Source: Micavibrio sp. UBA1850
Lineage (GTDB): Bacteria > Pseudomonadota > Alphaproteobacteria > Micavibrionales > Micavibrionaceae
Direction of reading: 5' to 3'
Length of the DNA stretch: 47,693 nt
Assembly (NCBI GenBank): GCA_002338525.1
Contig: DDIM01000003.1
Location: 18,148-65,840 of the forward strand
The position numbers and the translations under genes were made by a program. This document shows positions 33,479 through 42,307 of the stretch, piece after piece (positions within the stretch are counted from its first letter, which is position 1; every line of letters begins with the position of its first letter). The notes beneath the pieces were generated by a model that did no database searches, had not been told where the DNA came from, and was given only the letters and a program-made list of their open reading frames with translations.

Positions 33479-34340
33479 TCCCTGCAAGATCGCGATATTC
33501 GCGACTCAGATTCGCACCAGCTTTTTCAATGAGTCGCATCAAGTCACTTTCTTGATCTTTTCCAATCTCAAACAACGATTTTCCATCTTTTGATAAAATA
33601 TTTTTTAGTTGCGGAATTAAAATTTCATAGGGATTTAATCCTTTATCACCACCATCAAGCGCCAAAGCAGGATCAAAGTGAATCACTTCACGTTGTAAAT
33701 TCGGAATCACGTCCGATTCAATATAGGGAGGATTCGACACAAGAAGATCAAAACGCCCTCCTTCAGAAAACGAAAGAGCCTTCACCCAATCAGAACAAAC
33801 AAAATCAATTCTATCGGCAACACCTAAACTTTTCGCATTTCTTTGCGCTACTTTTAGTGCCCCCTCGCTGATATCAACGCCCACACCGTACGCATTAGGA
33901 AACTCGCTCAGTAAGCTCACCAAAATACAGCCACTGCCCGTTCCAAAATCAATAATCCTTAGAGGCTCATGCTCTCGCCCTTTAAAAAGCGCCAAAGCTG
34001 CCTCAATAAGTGTTTCTGTATCTGGACGCGGATCAAGACAATGCTCGTTAATGTAAAATGGCAGTCCCCAAAACTCTCTGTTAGAAAAAATTCTTGATAT
34101 GGGCATGCCATCAATGCGCTTATTCGCATTTTCCAGCACGCGATCAATATCACTTATCGCAACAACATGATCTCGTCCATGCGCAAGCATTTCCACATCG
34201 GATAAATTGAGTGTATTACGTATTAAAAGCCGCGCATCAAGCTGTGATGTCTCGCCACATCCCGCATCCTTAAGACGTTGCGCAATATCCTTTTGCAACA
34301 TATCAATTGTAATGGGCATCAGTGACGAAGGGCCAACCAT
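33444..34340 (-). CDS. prmC: Peptide chain release factor N5-glutamine methyltransferase
   Basis: Methylates the glutamine of the GGQ motif in release factors, here RF1 encoded just upstream. The 298 residues have the helical N-terminal domain, the SAM motif I (IIDFGTGSGCILVSLL) and the substrate-binding NPPY motif (LLVSNPPYIES). The start at 34340 is supported by an AAGGGGTG ribosome site in the tail of prfA. It lies 10 bases after prfA, the almost universal pairing of enzyme and substrate. Confidence 0.97.
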   Translation of the reverse strand: MVGPSSLMPITIDMLQKDIAQRLKDAGCGETSQLDARLLIRNTLNLSDVEMLAHGRDHVVAISDIDRVLENANKRIDGMPISRIFSNREFWGLPFYINEHCLDPRPDTETLIEAALALFKGREHEPLRIIDFGTGSGCILVSLLSEFPNAYGVGVDISEGALKVAQRNAKSLGVADRIDFVCSDWVKALSFSEGGRFDLLVSNPPYIESDVIPNLQREVIHFDPALALDGGDKGLNPYEILIPQLKNILSKDGKSLFEIGKDQESDLMRLIEKAGANLSREYRDLAGIIRVVEISLWG

Positions 34341-34350
34341 TCGGCACCCC

Positions 34351-35415
34351 TTAGTTTTCTAAATCGGCAAGCTTTGCGGCTTGGTCTTCTGCAATAAGAG
34401 CATGCACCATTTCTTCTAATCCGCCGCCGCGCAAAATCTCTTCCAATTTATAAAGGGTCAAGTTAATCCGATGGTCGGTAACACGGCCTTGCGGAAAATT
34501 ATACGTACGGATACGCTCGGAACGATCACCTGAGCCAACTTGTGACTTTCTATCCTCTGAGCGCATAGAATCTATTTCTTGCTTCTTTGCATCATAAATC
34601 CGCGCCTGTAAAATTTTCAACGCCTTGGCTTTGTTCTTGTGCTGTGACGATTCATCTTGAATGGCAACCACGATATTTGTTGGCAAGTGGGTAATACGAA
34701 CAGCAGACTCTGTTTTGTTAACGTGCTGACCACCCGATCCAGAGGCACGATATACATCGATACGCAAATCCTTGTCTTGAATATCAACTTCGACATCATC
34801 CACTTCCGGCAACACAGCAACAGTTGCCGCCGACGTATGCACACGGCCTTGCGATTCTGTTTCTGGTACACGTTGAACGCGGTGCACACCAGATTCAAAC
34901 TTCATTTCAGAAAACACATTTCGCCCTGTAATACGCGCGATAATTTCCTTATAGCCACCCGCATCACTACTGGCAGCCTCCATTAACTCAACGCTCCACC
35001 CTTTTTGCGCGGCAAACGTCTTGTACATTGTAAACAAATCACCAGCAAATAGCGCCGCCTCATCGCCCCCCGTACCAGCCCGAATTTCAAGAATGGCGTC
35101 TTTTGCATCATCAACATCTTTAGGGATAAGCGCGAGCTTAATTTTAGATTCAAGCTCTGGAATATCTTTGTTTAGCTGGACAAGTTCATCTTGCGCCATC
35201 CCCTTCATATCGGGATCTTCAAGAAGCTCTTTCAAATCTTCACGCTCTTGCACTGCGTCTTTGTAGGCTGTAATGGCCTCAACTACGGGCGACAACTCTG
35301 CATACTCCATAGACATCTTAGTGAACTCATCGCCTGACAAGTTACCTTCTGACATCAATGACGAAAGCTCCTCATGACGACCAACGATTGGATTTAATTT
35401 TTCTAAAAGACTCAT
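34351..35415 (-). CDS. prfA: Peptide chain release factor 1
   Basis: Terminates translation at UAA and UAG. The 354 residues have the PCRF domain, the RF1 codon-recognition region (RVPETESQGRVHTSAATVA) and the catalytic GGQ loop (GSGGQHVNKTESAVR, around residue 230). Length is as usual. It is the first gene of prfA-prmC and divergent from the YgjV-like gene across 58 bases. Confidence 0.98.
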   Translation of the reverse strand: MSLLEKLNPIVGRHEELSSLMSEGNLSGDEFTKMSMEYAELSPVVEAITAYKDAVQEREDLKELLEDPDMKGMAQDELVQLNKDIPELESKIKLALIPKDVDDAKDAILEIRAGTGGDEAALFAGDLFTMYKTFAAQKGWSVELMEAASSDAGGYKEIIARITGRNVFSEMKFESGVHRVQRVPETESQGRVHTSAATVAVLPEVDDVEVDIQDKDLRIDVYRASGSGGQHVNKTESAVRITHLPTNIVVAIQDESSQHKNKAKALKILQARIYDAKKQEIDSMRSEDRKSQVGSGDRSERIRTYNFPQGRVTDHRINLTLYKLEEILRGGGLEEMVHALIAEDQAAKLADLEN

Positions 35416-35473
35416 AGCTTAACCATTACTTCATAATTTGATTGCACAATACACATTATGAGGAAGATGTAAA

Positions 35474-36040
35474 ATGTTCAACTTAGAAATTACAGCTGAG
35501 ATATTAGGATGGCTAAGCCTATTTTTTCTTGTCACTTCAGCACAACAAAAAACAGGCAAAAACATTATTCTTTTCCAAGGAGTGGGAAATGTTTTGTGCA
35601 CCCTCCACTATTTTATGAATTCTGCATTCCAAGCAACAATGGTAATTTTAATTGCCACATTCCGTAACATCGTAGGATATTTCATTCATGACAGATACAT
35701 GAACAGCGTCATGAGCGCCTTTGCTATTGCACCATTTATAGTTGTTGCGTGCATTTCAAATGATCTAACAGGCTATATTGGCGCATCAGGTGCAGCCCTT
35801 GTGAGCATTGGTACAATTTTTAGGGATCGCCACGTAATTCTTGTTAGAAGCTGTAATTTTTTAGCAAGCGCAATGTGGCTGATTTTTTCTATCTTTTTAG
35901 GGTCTGTGCCTATGACAATTGCAAACGCAATTAACATTACCTCGATTATTACAGGCATAATACGTCACGAAGAGGTATGCAAACCATTAAGAGAGGCCTT
36001 CGCAAGACAAAAGGCGTTCATTACAACTCATCAAGCATAA
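35474..36040 (+). CDS. YgjV-family inner-membrane protein
   Basis: Resembles the Imp-YgjV family (PF10688 type), small multi-spanning proteins of unknown function. The 188 residues have about six hydrophobic segments; the N-terminal ILGWLSLFFLVTSAQQKTGK and the following GVGNVLCTLHYF are family-like. It has an isolated position, divergent from prfA, and its 3' end overlaps the 3' end of the convergent RodZ-like gene by 20 bases. Confidence 0.75.
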   Translation: MFNLEITAEILGWLSLFFLVTSAQQKTGKNIILFQGVGNVLCTLHYFMNSAFQATMVILIATFRNIVGYFIHDRYMNSVMSAFAIAPFIVVACISNDLTGYIGASGAALVSIGTIFRDRHVILVRSCNFLASAMWLIFSIFLGSVPMTIANAINITSIITGIIRHEEVCKPLREAFARQKAFITTHQA

Positions 36041-36896
36041 TGTTTTTTCGCACCTGACTGACGGCGCCCAGCACACCTTGCGAGACCCCATCAACGATAA
36101 TCTCCGTTCCACCGGCATTCCCAGTCATAAGACGGTACCCAGCCCCTTCAGGAACCTCGTAAACGTTACCCATCTGCAAAATACCTGAGTAAACACTTCG
36201 CCCCTTAGAATTTCTAATCTGTATCCAAGAATCATATATAGCCTTGATAACAACCCCCTCTTCTTGGCTTTCGGCAACGTCAACAGATACAGTCTCATCA
36301 CCTTCACTCGAAGTCACCGTATCTGAGCCCTCCATCAAGCCTGCAGATGCAGAAGAATTATCTTCATTTTTTATGATATATTCGCGGTCTGTATAAGAAA
36401 TTGGTGTTTTTTGAGACAACTCCTCACTTAAAGTCTCGGGCACCTGTGGTATACTGACCTCTACCTTAGGCGCAACATCCAAAACATTGTGTGCTGTGTT
36501 AACTTTCCCCAGATATATTCCAAAACCACACAATAATAAAACGCATATAATAATGATCAATCGTGATGGCGTTTGAGATACGGCAACCACCTCCCCATGT
36601 GAAGACAGCTCAATTGAAGTATGCCGCCCCACCGAGCGCATTTTGAAAAGCTCAACCATTTGATCTGGGTCAAACCCCATATATTCTGCGTATGCCCTTA
36701 TGAACCCAATCGCATATACACGACCTGGCAACTCGTCATGATCGTCAAACTCAATCGCCTCAACATGCCGCGCCTTTATCTTTAAGACCTGTTCGATATC
36801 AGCAATGGCTAAACCTTTTGCCTCGCGTGCCTCTTTTAGCATTTCGCCCGCTGTTTTATCGCCAGCTACCAATAAAATGTCTTCGTCTTTTGTCAT
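36021..36896 (-). CDS. RodZ-like helix-turn-helix membrane protein
   Basis: RodZ links the MreB cytoskeleton to the cell-wall elongation machinery. The 291 residues have an N-terminal helix-turn-helix of the RodZ type (about 14-85; GEMLKEAREAKGLAIADIEQ and GFIRAYAEYMGFDPDQ), one membrane helix (about 113-130, LIIIICVLLLCGFGIYLG), a periplasmic linker and a C-terminal DUF4115-like beta domain (YDSWIQIRNSKGRSVYSG). Architecture and size fit RodZ. The ispG gene often found next to it in relatives is not here. It is divergent from ubiG. Confidence 0.82.
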   Translation of the reverse strand: MTKDEDILLVAGDKTAGEMLKEAREAKGLAIADIEQVLKIKARHVEAIEFDDHDELPGRVYAIGFIRAYAEYMGFDPDQMVELFKMRSVGRHTSIELSSHGEVVAVSQTPSRLIIIICVLLLCGFGIYLGKVNTAHNVLDVAPKVEVSIPQVPETLSEELSQKTPISYTDREYIIKNEDNSSASAGLMEGSDTVTSSEGDETVSVDVAESQEEGVVIKAIYDSWIQIRNSKGRSVYSGILQMGNVYEVPEGAGYRLMTGNAGGTEIIVDGVSQGVLGAVSQVRKNIMLDEL

Positions 36897-36925
36897 GTTG
36901 GTCTATAATAAGTATATGAAATAAA

Positions 36926-36941
36926 GTTCGAGAAAACGAAC
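36926..36941. promoter_or_regulatory. Short inverted repeat between the RodZ-like gene and ubiG
   Basis: GTTCG and CGAAC half-sites flank a 6-base spacer in the 60-base divergent region. A TATAAT (36904-36909) lies nearby on the plus strand without a good -35. The inverted orientation does not match the direct-repeat LexA box of this class. Confidence 0.25.
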
Positions 36942-36956
36942 AGATTGATAAAGAGT

Positions 36957-37703
36957 ATGACAGAGTTTTCAAAAAATACAGTCCTTGATAAAGAAATTTC
37001 TCAATTTCAAAAAGATTCCGCGCACTGGTGGGATGAAGGAGGCGCCTTCGCCCCCCTCCACAAACTCAACCCCACACGCATAAAGTTTATTCGAGATAGT
37101 ATTTTCAAACACTATTCAAAAAACGGCACACCTCTTTCAACATTAGACGGTTTGGATATCTGCGATATTGGATGTGGTGGCGGCTTGGTCTGCGAGCCAC
37201 TAGCAAGACTGGGCGCAAATGTAACGGGCATAGATGCCGATGGTCAGGCGATTGACGTTGCTAAACAACACGCGCAAATAATGGATTTAGACATCAATTA
37301 CAAAAACACAACATCCGACGAGCTTGCAAAAACAGACAAAAAATATGATGTCGTATGCGCCTTAGAAATCGTTGAACATGTTAAGGATCCCGCCTATTTC
37401 GTAGCCTCATGCCTTGAATGCCTCAAGCCCGATGGGATAATTATCCTATCGACGCTGAACCGTACGCCTCACTCTTTTCTTCTGGGGATAATTGCAGCAG
37501 AACATATTTTGAAGTGGGTCCCCAAAGGCACGCATAACTGGAAGCAGTTTATAAAGCCTAGCGAGCTAAGACGCATGCTCAACCATCATAACTTCGATAT
37601 TAAAGAAGTTATGGGGCTAAATTATAGCCTTAAAAATAAGACATTTCATCTAGATGAAGACGACATAAGAAACAATTACATCTTAAGCGCAGCCAAAGCC
37701 TAA
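36957..37703 (+). CDS. ubiG: Ubiquinone biosynthesis O-methyltransferase
   Basis: Carries out the two O-methylations of ubiquinone synthesis (COQ3 homologue). The 248 residues have the family N-terminus (FQKDSAHWWDEGGAFAPLHK), SAM motif I (DICDIGCGGGLVCEPLARLG), VVCALEIVEHVKDP and HNWKQFIKPSEL. The frame extends to a TTG at 36945, but the ATG at 36957 gives the normal length. With the ABC1-kinase and COQ9 genes it makes a third ubiquinone gene in the window, though not contiguous with them. Confidence 0.95.
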   Translation: MTEFSKNTVLDKEISQFQKDSAHWWDEGGAFAPLHKLNPTRIKFIRDSIFKHYSKNGTPLSTLDGLDICDIGCGGGLVCEPLARLGANVTGIDADGQAIDVAKQHAQIMDLDINYKNTTSDELAKTDKKYDVVCALEIVEHVKDPAYFVASCLECLKPDGIIILSTLNRTPHSFLLGIIAAEHILKWVPKGTHNWKQFIKPSELRRMLNHHNFDIKEVMGLNYSLKNKTFHLDEDDIRNNYILSAAKA

Positions 37704-37769
37704 ATTATTGATGGGATGATAAAATTTTTGGACTAGCCAAATCACCTTTCACGCACTATCTTATATGTC

Positions 37770-37973
37770 ATGAATATTTTAATTATTACACTTATTGTTA
37801 TCGCCATGGGAATAACCCTCTTCTCACTTATTGCAGGGCTTATTGTCATGACAAAGGGCGGAAAAATCAACGAAACTTACGGAAATAAACTTATGCGTAT
37901 GCGCGTTTACTTTCAAGGTATCGCTATCGCCCTCCTCGCCTTGGCTTTTTATATGAGCCACAGCGCCTCTTAA
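37770..37973 (+). CDS. HIG1-domain twin-helix small membrane protein
   Basis: The 67-residue protein has two membrane helices (about 3-27 and 47-62) joined by a polar hairpin with KINETYGNKLMRMRVYFQGI, the pattern of bacterial HIG1-type proteins. Mitochondrial HIG1 proteins support respiratory supercomplexes; the bacterial role is unsettled. It lies 32 bases before etfB, a common alphaproteobacterial arrangement that suggests a respiratory context. Confidence 0.85.
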   Translation: MNILIITLIVIAMGITLFSLIAGLIVMTKGGKINETYGNKLMRMRVYFQGIAIALLALAFYMSHSAS

Positions 37974-38005
37974 AAACTTAGCTATAAAAACGGAGACAAA
38001 CAAAA

Positions 38006-38770
38006 ATGAAGATACTTGTTCCTGTAAAACGTGCAATTGACTACAAAGTAAAAGTGCACGTCAAATCTGACAATTCAGGCGTTGAACTTTCCAATGTTAA
38101 AATGTCAATGAACCCCTTTGACGAAATTGCCGTTGAAGAAGCCACAAAGCTTAAAGAAGCGGGTAAGGCAACTGAAATTGTTGCGGTAAGTATCGGGCCA
38201 GACAAGGCGCAAGAAACTATCCGTACAGCCATGGCCATCGGCGCAGACCGTGGTATTTTGGTTAAAACAGACGCACCAACAGACCTAGGCGGCGTTGAAC
38301 CTTTGGCGGTTGCAAAGGCACTAAAAGCGATCGTCGAAAAAGAACAACCAGACCTCGTGATCATGGGTAAGCAATCCATTGACGACGACTCTAACCAAAC
38401 AGGACAAATGCTGGCAGCCCTTCTAGGCTGGGGACAAGCCACTTTTGCCTCTAAGGTTGATTTGGAAGATGGCAAGGCTGTTGTTACGCGTGAAATTGAT
38501 GGCGGTCTGGAGACAATTTCTGTTTCGACACCAGCCATTATCACAACTGACTTGCGTTTGAACGAACCGCGATACGCATCTCTTCCCAACATTATGAAAG
38601 CCAAGAAGAAGCCTCTTGAGGAAATGAACCCTGAAGATGTTGGTGTTGAGTTTTCACCCCGCGTTAAAATCCTTAGCGTTAAAGAACCAGCAAAACGTGA
38701 GGCTGGCGTTATGGTAGAAAGCGTCGATGAATTGATCGACAAACTCAAAAACGAAGCCAAAGTAATATAA
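38006..38770 (+). CDS. etfB: Electron transfer flavoprotein beta subunit
   Basis: Small subunit of the FAD/AMP heterodimer that carries electrons from acyl-CoA and other dehydrogenases to ETF-ubiquinone oxidoreductase. The 254 residues show VPVKRAIDYKVKV, SMNPFDEIAVEEA, the LVIMGKQSIDDDSNQTGQM segment and the C-terminal recognition-loop region (NIMKAKKKPLEEM). A CGGAGA ribosome site lies within an AAAAACGGAGA leader that recurs before etfA. Confidence 0.97.
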   Translation: MKILVPVKRAIDYKVKVHVKSDNSGVELSNVKMSMNPFDEIAVEEATKLKEAGKATEIVAVSIGPDKAQETIRTAMAIGADRGILVKTDAPTDLGGVEPLAVAKALKAIVEKEQPDLVIMGKQSIDDDSNQTGQMLAALLGWGQATFASKVDLEDGKAVVTREIDGGLETISVSTPAIITTDLRLNEPRYASLPNIMKAKKKPLEEMNPEDVGVEFSPRVKILSVKEPAKREAGVMVESVDELIDKLKNEAKVI

Positions 38771-38793
38771 TTTTAAAAACGGAGATCATACAA

Positions 38794-39735
38794 ATGACTA
38801 TTCTCGTTATCGCCGAACACAACAATGATCGTGTCAGAACATCAACACGAAACACAATCGCCGCGGCAAAAGATATTGCCGATAAAACAGGCGCTGATAT
38901 TCATGTTTTAGTCGCAGGAAAAGACTGCGCAGGTGCTGCTACTGGCGCTTCGCAAATCGAACATGTTGCAAAAGTCTTAAGAGCAGATGCCCCTCACTAC
39001 GAACATGGCTTGGCTGAAAACATTTCAAATTTAGTTGTCGCAAATGCGGATGCCTATTCGTACATTATGGCGCCAGGCTCAACATTTGGAAGAAACATCA
39101 TGCCGCGCATCGCAGCACTTCTTGATGTCCAACAAGTCTCTGACATCCTAAGTGTTGAAGGCGAAAAGACATTCACTCGTCCGATTTATGGTGGACAAGC
39201 CATCGCAACGGTTGAAAGTACGGATGAAAAAACAATCTTAACAGTAAGAACGACAGGTTTTGACGCAGTGGCTGCCGAAGGTGGCTCAGCCCCTGTTGAG
39301 GACATTGATTCACAGGATGACGCCAAACTTTCAACATTTGTATCTCTTGAAGAATCAAAATCTGAACGTCCAGAGCTCAGTTCTGCAAACATCGTTGTTT
39401 CTGGCGGACGCGGTGTGGGATCAAAAGATGACTTTAAACTCATCGAAGATCTTGCTGATAAATTAGGAGCCGCTGTCGGCGCATCGCGTGTGGCAGTAGA
39501 CTCAGGCTATGTTCCTAACGATTACCAAGTTGGCCAAACAGGAAAAGTGGTTGCACCAAATCTGTATATGGCAGTTGGTATTTCAGGAGCTATACAGCAT
39601 TTAGCCGGTATGAAGGATTCTAAAGTTATTGTTGCAATTAACAAAGACGAAGAAGCCCCGATTTTCCAAATCGCTGATTACGGCCTAGTCGCAGATTTAT
39701 TTGATGCGGTTCCAGAGCTCATAGAAAAGCTTTAA
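38794..39735 (+). CDS. etfA: Electron transfer flavoprotein alpha subunit
   Basis: Large subunit of ETF, carrying the FAD. The 313 residues have the N-terminal domain and the C-terminal FAD-binding domain with SGGRGVGSKDDFKLIEDLA, VDSGYVPNDYQVGQTGK and VGISGAIQHLAGMKDSK. It is 23 bases after etfB. Its last 4 bases overlap the end of the convergent pentapeptide-repeat gene. Confidence 0.98.
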   Translation: MTILVIAEHNNDRVRTSTRNTIAAAKDIADKTGADIHVLVAGKDCAGAATGASQIEHVAKVLRADAPHYEHGLAENISNLVVANADAYSYIMAPGSTFGRNIMPRIAALLDVQQVSDILSVEGEKTFTRPIYGGQAIATVESTDEKTILTVRTTGFDAVAAEGGSAPVEDIDSQDDAKLSTFVSLEESKSERPELSSANIVVSGGRGVGSKDDFKLIEDLADKLGAAVGASRVAVDSGYVPNDYQVGQTGKVVAPNLYMAVGISGAIQHLAGMKDSKVIVAINKDEEAPIFQIADYGLVADLFDAVPELIEKL

Positions 39736-41051
39736 GTCTCTTCCTCTTTTAATGATGCAAGCGAGAACGCCCGGCCACGGGCGAGCTTACTCATATTCGT
39801 GCCTTCAGTATTGGCACCGTTCATGTTCGTTTTATCTAATTTCGCCCCTGACATATCTGCACCACGCAGATCACAATTAGACAAATCAGCATGTGATAAA
39901 TCGGCGTTTTTAAATGATACATTTCTCAAATCTGAGCCGCTAAGGTCTACGTATCTTAAAATAGATTTATCTAATATACAGGGTGCGAATTTTTGTGTGC
40001 CGCCTGTTCCAAACATCAATGAAGAACAATTTGCGTTCTTCATCACAGAATGGCTTAGCCTTGCCCCTGTTAAATTTGCGCCTCGTAAATCACATTCTTC
40101 CATGTCACATTGACGAAAATCAGCCCCCTCAAGGCCTGCGCTTTGCAACTGCACCTTATAAAGATTCATTCCAAAAAAGGTCGCCTTTTCAGCCTTCATA
40201 GCGGTCAGTTTAGCAGCTTTTAAACTTTTTAAGTCACGTAAATCATATCCGCTGATATCTAGCTGGCTTCCAGATTTTCCAGACGTTGTCACCCACTGCA
40301 CATGGTCTTCGACGAGCCTTTCAAGCGACTTTGGCAAATCAGAAAGAGGCTTACCCACATTCTCATCAGTAATAGATTGACTAAAATCAACGCCCTTATC
40401 GCGATCCTTAATTTGGGTAAGATCAACATCAGAAAGAATGGCTTGCGAAAGACGCGCGCCAAACATCTGGGCATTCTTAATGTCTGCGCCGGACATGTCT
40501 GCCCCTTCAAGAACGGCTCCACGAAAATCAGCCCCCTCCATGTTTGCACCCGACATGATCGCATCAGAAAAATCTGTCTTATTAGCAAGCGTTCCTGAAA
40601 GGCGCGCCCCTGAAAGGTTAGCACCCTTGAAATTAACCGCACTCGGCTCGGCGCCGCCGCCACTAACATCGCTGACAACGCCCCCTTCCCGCAAATCGGC
40701 ATCGGCAAGGTTAGTCCCCTTAAGCTCTGCCCCTTCAATCTTAGAGCCGCGCAAATCTGTGCGCACAAAACTCGCATTATTTAAAAGTGAAAAGCTAAGA
40801 TCACAAGCATAAAGCGTGCTTTCTTGGAAATCAGCACCAGACAAGTCCATTTCAACCATTTGAACATCAATAAAATCTATCTGCCTTAAATCCTGCCCCT
40901 TCAATGATAGGCCTGACAAATCAACATGCTTGAGCATTGCGCGCCTGCCCCCAATACGCCCTTCTAGATAGCGTTTATGAAGGCTGACCAAAGCATCAAG
41001 TTGTGGCTGTGTGAATTTTTCGATTTTTGTTTGGGCATCTGGAGATGACAT
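39732..41051 (-). CDS. Pentapeptide-repeat protein with two repeat blocks
   Basis: The protein (439 residues from the preferred ATG at 41049-41051) is mostly A(D/N)LXX pentapeptide repeats, which fold into a right-handed quadrilateral beta-helix. The first block is about 45-210 and the second about 265-420; between them is a non-repeat linker with SLERLVEDHVQWVTTSGKSG. The N-terminus has LVSLHKRYLEGRIGGRRA. The ATG is chosen over an upstream TTG (41057) because an AGGAAG site is 8 bases from it. Function is unknown; gyrase-mimicking Qnr-type pentapeptide proteins are much shorter, so I do not infer that role. Confidence 0.9.
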   Translation of the reverse strand: MSSPDAQTKIEKFTQPQLDALVSLHKRYLEGRIGGRRAMLKHVDLSGLSLKGQDLRQIDFIDVQMVEMDLSGADFQESTLYACDLSFSLLNNASFVRTDLRGSKIEGAELKGTNLADADLREGGVVSDVSGGGAEPSAVNFKGANLSGARLSGTLANKTDFSDAIMSGANMEGADFRGAVLEGADMSGADIKNAQMFGARLSQAILSDVDLTQIKDRDKGVDFSQSITDENVGKPLSDLPKSLERLVEDHVQWVTTSGKSGSQLDISGYDLRDLKSLKAAKLTAMKAEKATFFGMNLYKVQLQSAGLEGADFRQCDMEECDLRGANLTGARLSHSVMKNANCSSLMFGTGGTQKFAPCILDKSILRYVDLSGSDLRNVSFKNADLSHADLSNCDLRGADMSGAKLDKTNMNGANTEGTNMSKLARGRAFSLASLKEEET

Positions 41052-41146
41052 GAACAAGACTTCCTAACAATTTTGTTTCTACAAGTATGCTTGAAAAAAG
41101 TTAAGAATTTAAGTGCAAAATATAAAAATGATGACATTATAAAACG

Positions 41147-41269
41147 ATGAAACATATCTTTATAATCTCTGTTATATCCCTACTCACTCTTCAAGCGTGC
41201 GGCGTCAAGCCAAACGAAGTTATTCCTGAGCGCGAGACGGATTTCCCAAGAACATATCCATCTGAATAA
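41147..41269 (+). CDS. LptM-like small lipoprotein
   Basis: A 40-codon frame encodes a lipoprotein signal peptide with lipobox LQAC (Cys18) and a mature peptide of 23 residues ending ERETDFPRTYPSE. The Cys-Gly followed by a short Pro-containing tail with FPRTYP resembles the small lipoproteins of the LptM type (LptD assembly helper), which in Alphaproteobacteria often precede lysA. No lysA follows here; the next gene is convergent. The frame is short enough to be overlooked, but the signal peptide supports it. Confidence 0.6.
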   Translation: MKHIFIISVISLLTLQACGVKPNEVIPERETDFPRTYPSE

Positions 41270-41305
41270 GCACACACATTTTTGATTTTTTCAAAATCCG
41301 TCGGC

Positions 41306-42307
41306 TTACTCCTGTATGGGTAAGAACGCGAGACCAATGGCTTGTGTTTGAGCTTTAGTGTCTTCCAGCACTTGAAAATCATAGCTGAAGACTTCAACAG
41401 ACTCTCCATCAACAACATCTGATGTCGTTTGGAATCCGCTCCTATCTATTACTTGCCCTTGTGCATCTTGAAATGTGACTTCAATATAAGGTATGAGAGA
41501 TTTATCTGATGTTAAATTAACAATTTGCCCCTCAATATTCAGCTGGTTATCATTCCAACTGGTTACAACTTGATCAAACACAAGCCCTTCGCCGGCAACA
41601 GGCATTTTAAACCCAAGCGCCGCATATACAGGCTTACTTGCAGGAAAAGACGATACTATTGTATCTTTCATGAACACGCATAATACAAAGAGAATAAAAA
41701 ACAATAATACACCGGCAAAAACGCCAGTACCCACGGCCGCTTTACCTAACTGAGGCTTTATCTTTGTTTTTTTAGCAGGCTTTGTCTTTTTACGAGGCGC
41801 CTTTACTTTAGATGGTTTTATCTTTTTCTTATTGCCTTTGCTCGTTTGGTCTGGGGCTTCCTCTCCCTCTTCACCCTCAATTGCGCCTTGAAGAGCCTTT
41901 AAAATATCTAGCTCATCTTCATCATATTCTTGATTTCCGTTATGAGATGGCTCGCCCTCAGATTCAGATTCTTGACGATCGTGAAAATCAATCTCAACAT
42001 CAGCACCATCATCGCCGTAAAGATCGCTATAAGCATCTTTGTCGCCGCTCAGATCGCGGCGCACCTCCTCATCAAGTGTCTTTTCAATATTGCTGAGCAC
42101 ATCATCAAAGTCGGTGCCTGTGTCTGCGTCAGCATCACTTTCAAATACTTCCGCTGGCTCAGCATCATCAAGGATATCTTGAAAGCTTACCCCCTCTTGA
42201 AACCATTTATTGCCACAGCTATGGCATTTCATTGTACGCCCATCAACCGTAATGGCTTCTGCCTTTACGTCATATTTAGTTTCACACTCTGGACAAACAA
42301 TAATCAT
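41306..42307 (-). CDS. MJ0042-type zinc-ribbon membrane protein
   Basis: The 333 residues begin with a zinc ribbon (CPECETKYDVKAEAI...CHSCGNKW, Cys pairs about 5/8 and 29/32), followed by a long acidic disordered region (about 45-155), a Lys/Pro-rich basic stretch (KGNKKKIKPSKVKAPRKKTK, about 157-190), one membrane helix (about 198-218) and a C-terminal DUF3426-like beta domain (about 235-330; LNIEGQIVNLTSDKSLIPYI). It is next to and divergent from ftsE, as is common in the class. Function is unknown. Confidence 0.88.
   Translation of the reverse strand: MIIVCPECETKYDVKAEAITVDGRTMKCHSCGNKWFQEGVSFQDILDDAEPAEVFESDADADTGTDFDDVLSNIEKTLDEEVRRDLSGDKDAYSDLYGDDGADVEIDFHDRQESESEGEPSHNGNQEYDEDELDILKALQGAIEGEEGEEAPDQTSKGNKKKIKPSKVKAPRKKTKPAKKTKIKPQLGKAAVGTGVFAGVLLFFILFVLCVFMKDTIVSSFPASKPVYAALGFKMPVAGEGLVFDQVVTSWNDNQLNIEGQIVNLTSDKSLIPYIEVTFQDAQGQVIDRSGFQTTSDVVDGESVEVFSYDFQVLEDTKAQTQAIGLAFLPIQE

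Noticed and set aside
36926..36941. Second SOS box
   Set aside because: The half-sites are inverted with a 6-base spacer; the alphaproteobacterial LexA box is a direct repeat with a 7-base spacer.
38041..38760. 239-codon open frame on the minus strand, antisense to almost all of etfB
   Set aside because: It lies entirely within a certain gene; its composition (Ser/Ala/Thr-rich, no domain) is what the complementary strand of a real gene gives, and it has no own context.
40438..40812. 124-codon plus-strand repetitive frame and related frames opposite the pentapeptide gene
   Set aside because: The repeats are the complement of the pentapeptide repeats; the minus-strand product has the canonical A(D/N)LXX pattern.
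39732..41051. Quinolone-resistance (Qnr-like) gyrase-protecting protein
   Set aside because: The protein is about twice Qnr length, has a linker and an N-terminal segment unlike Qnr, and nothing nearby suggests that role.
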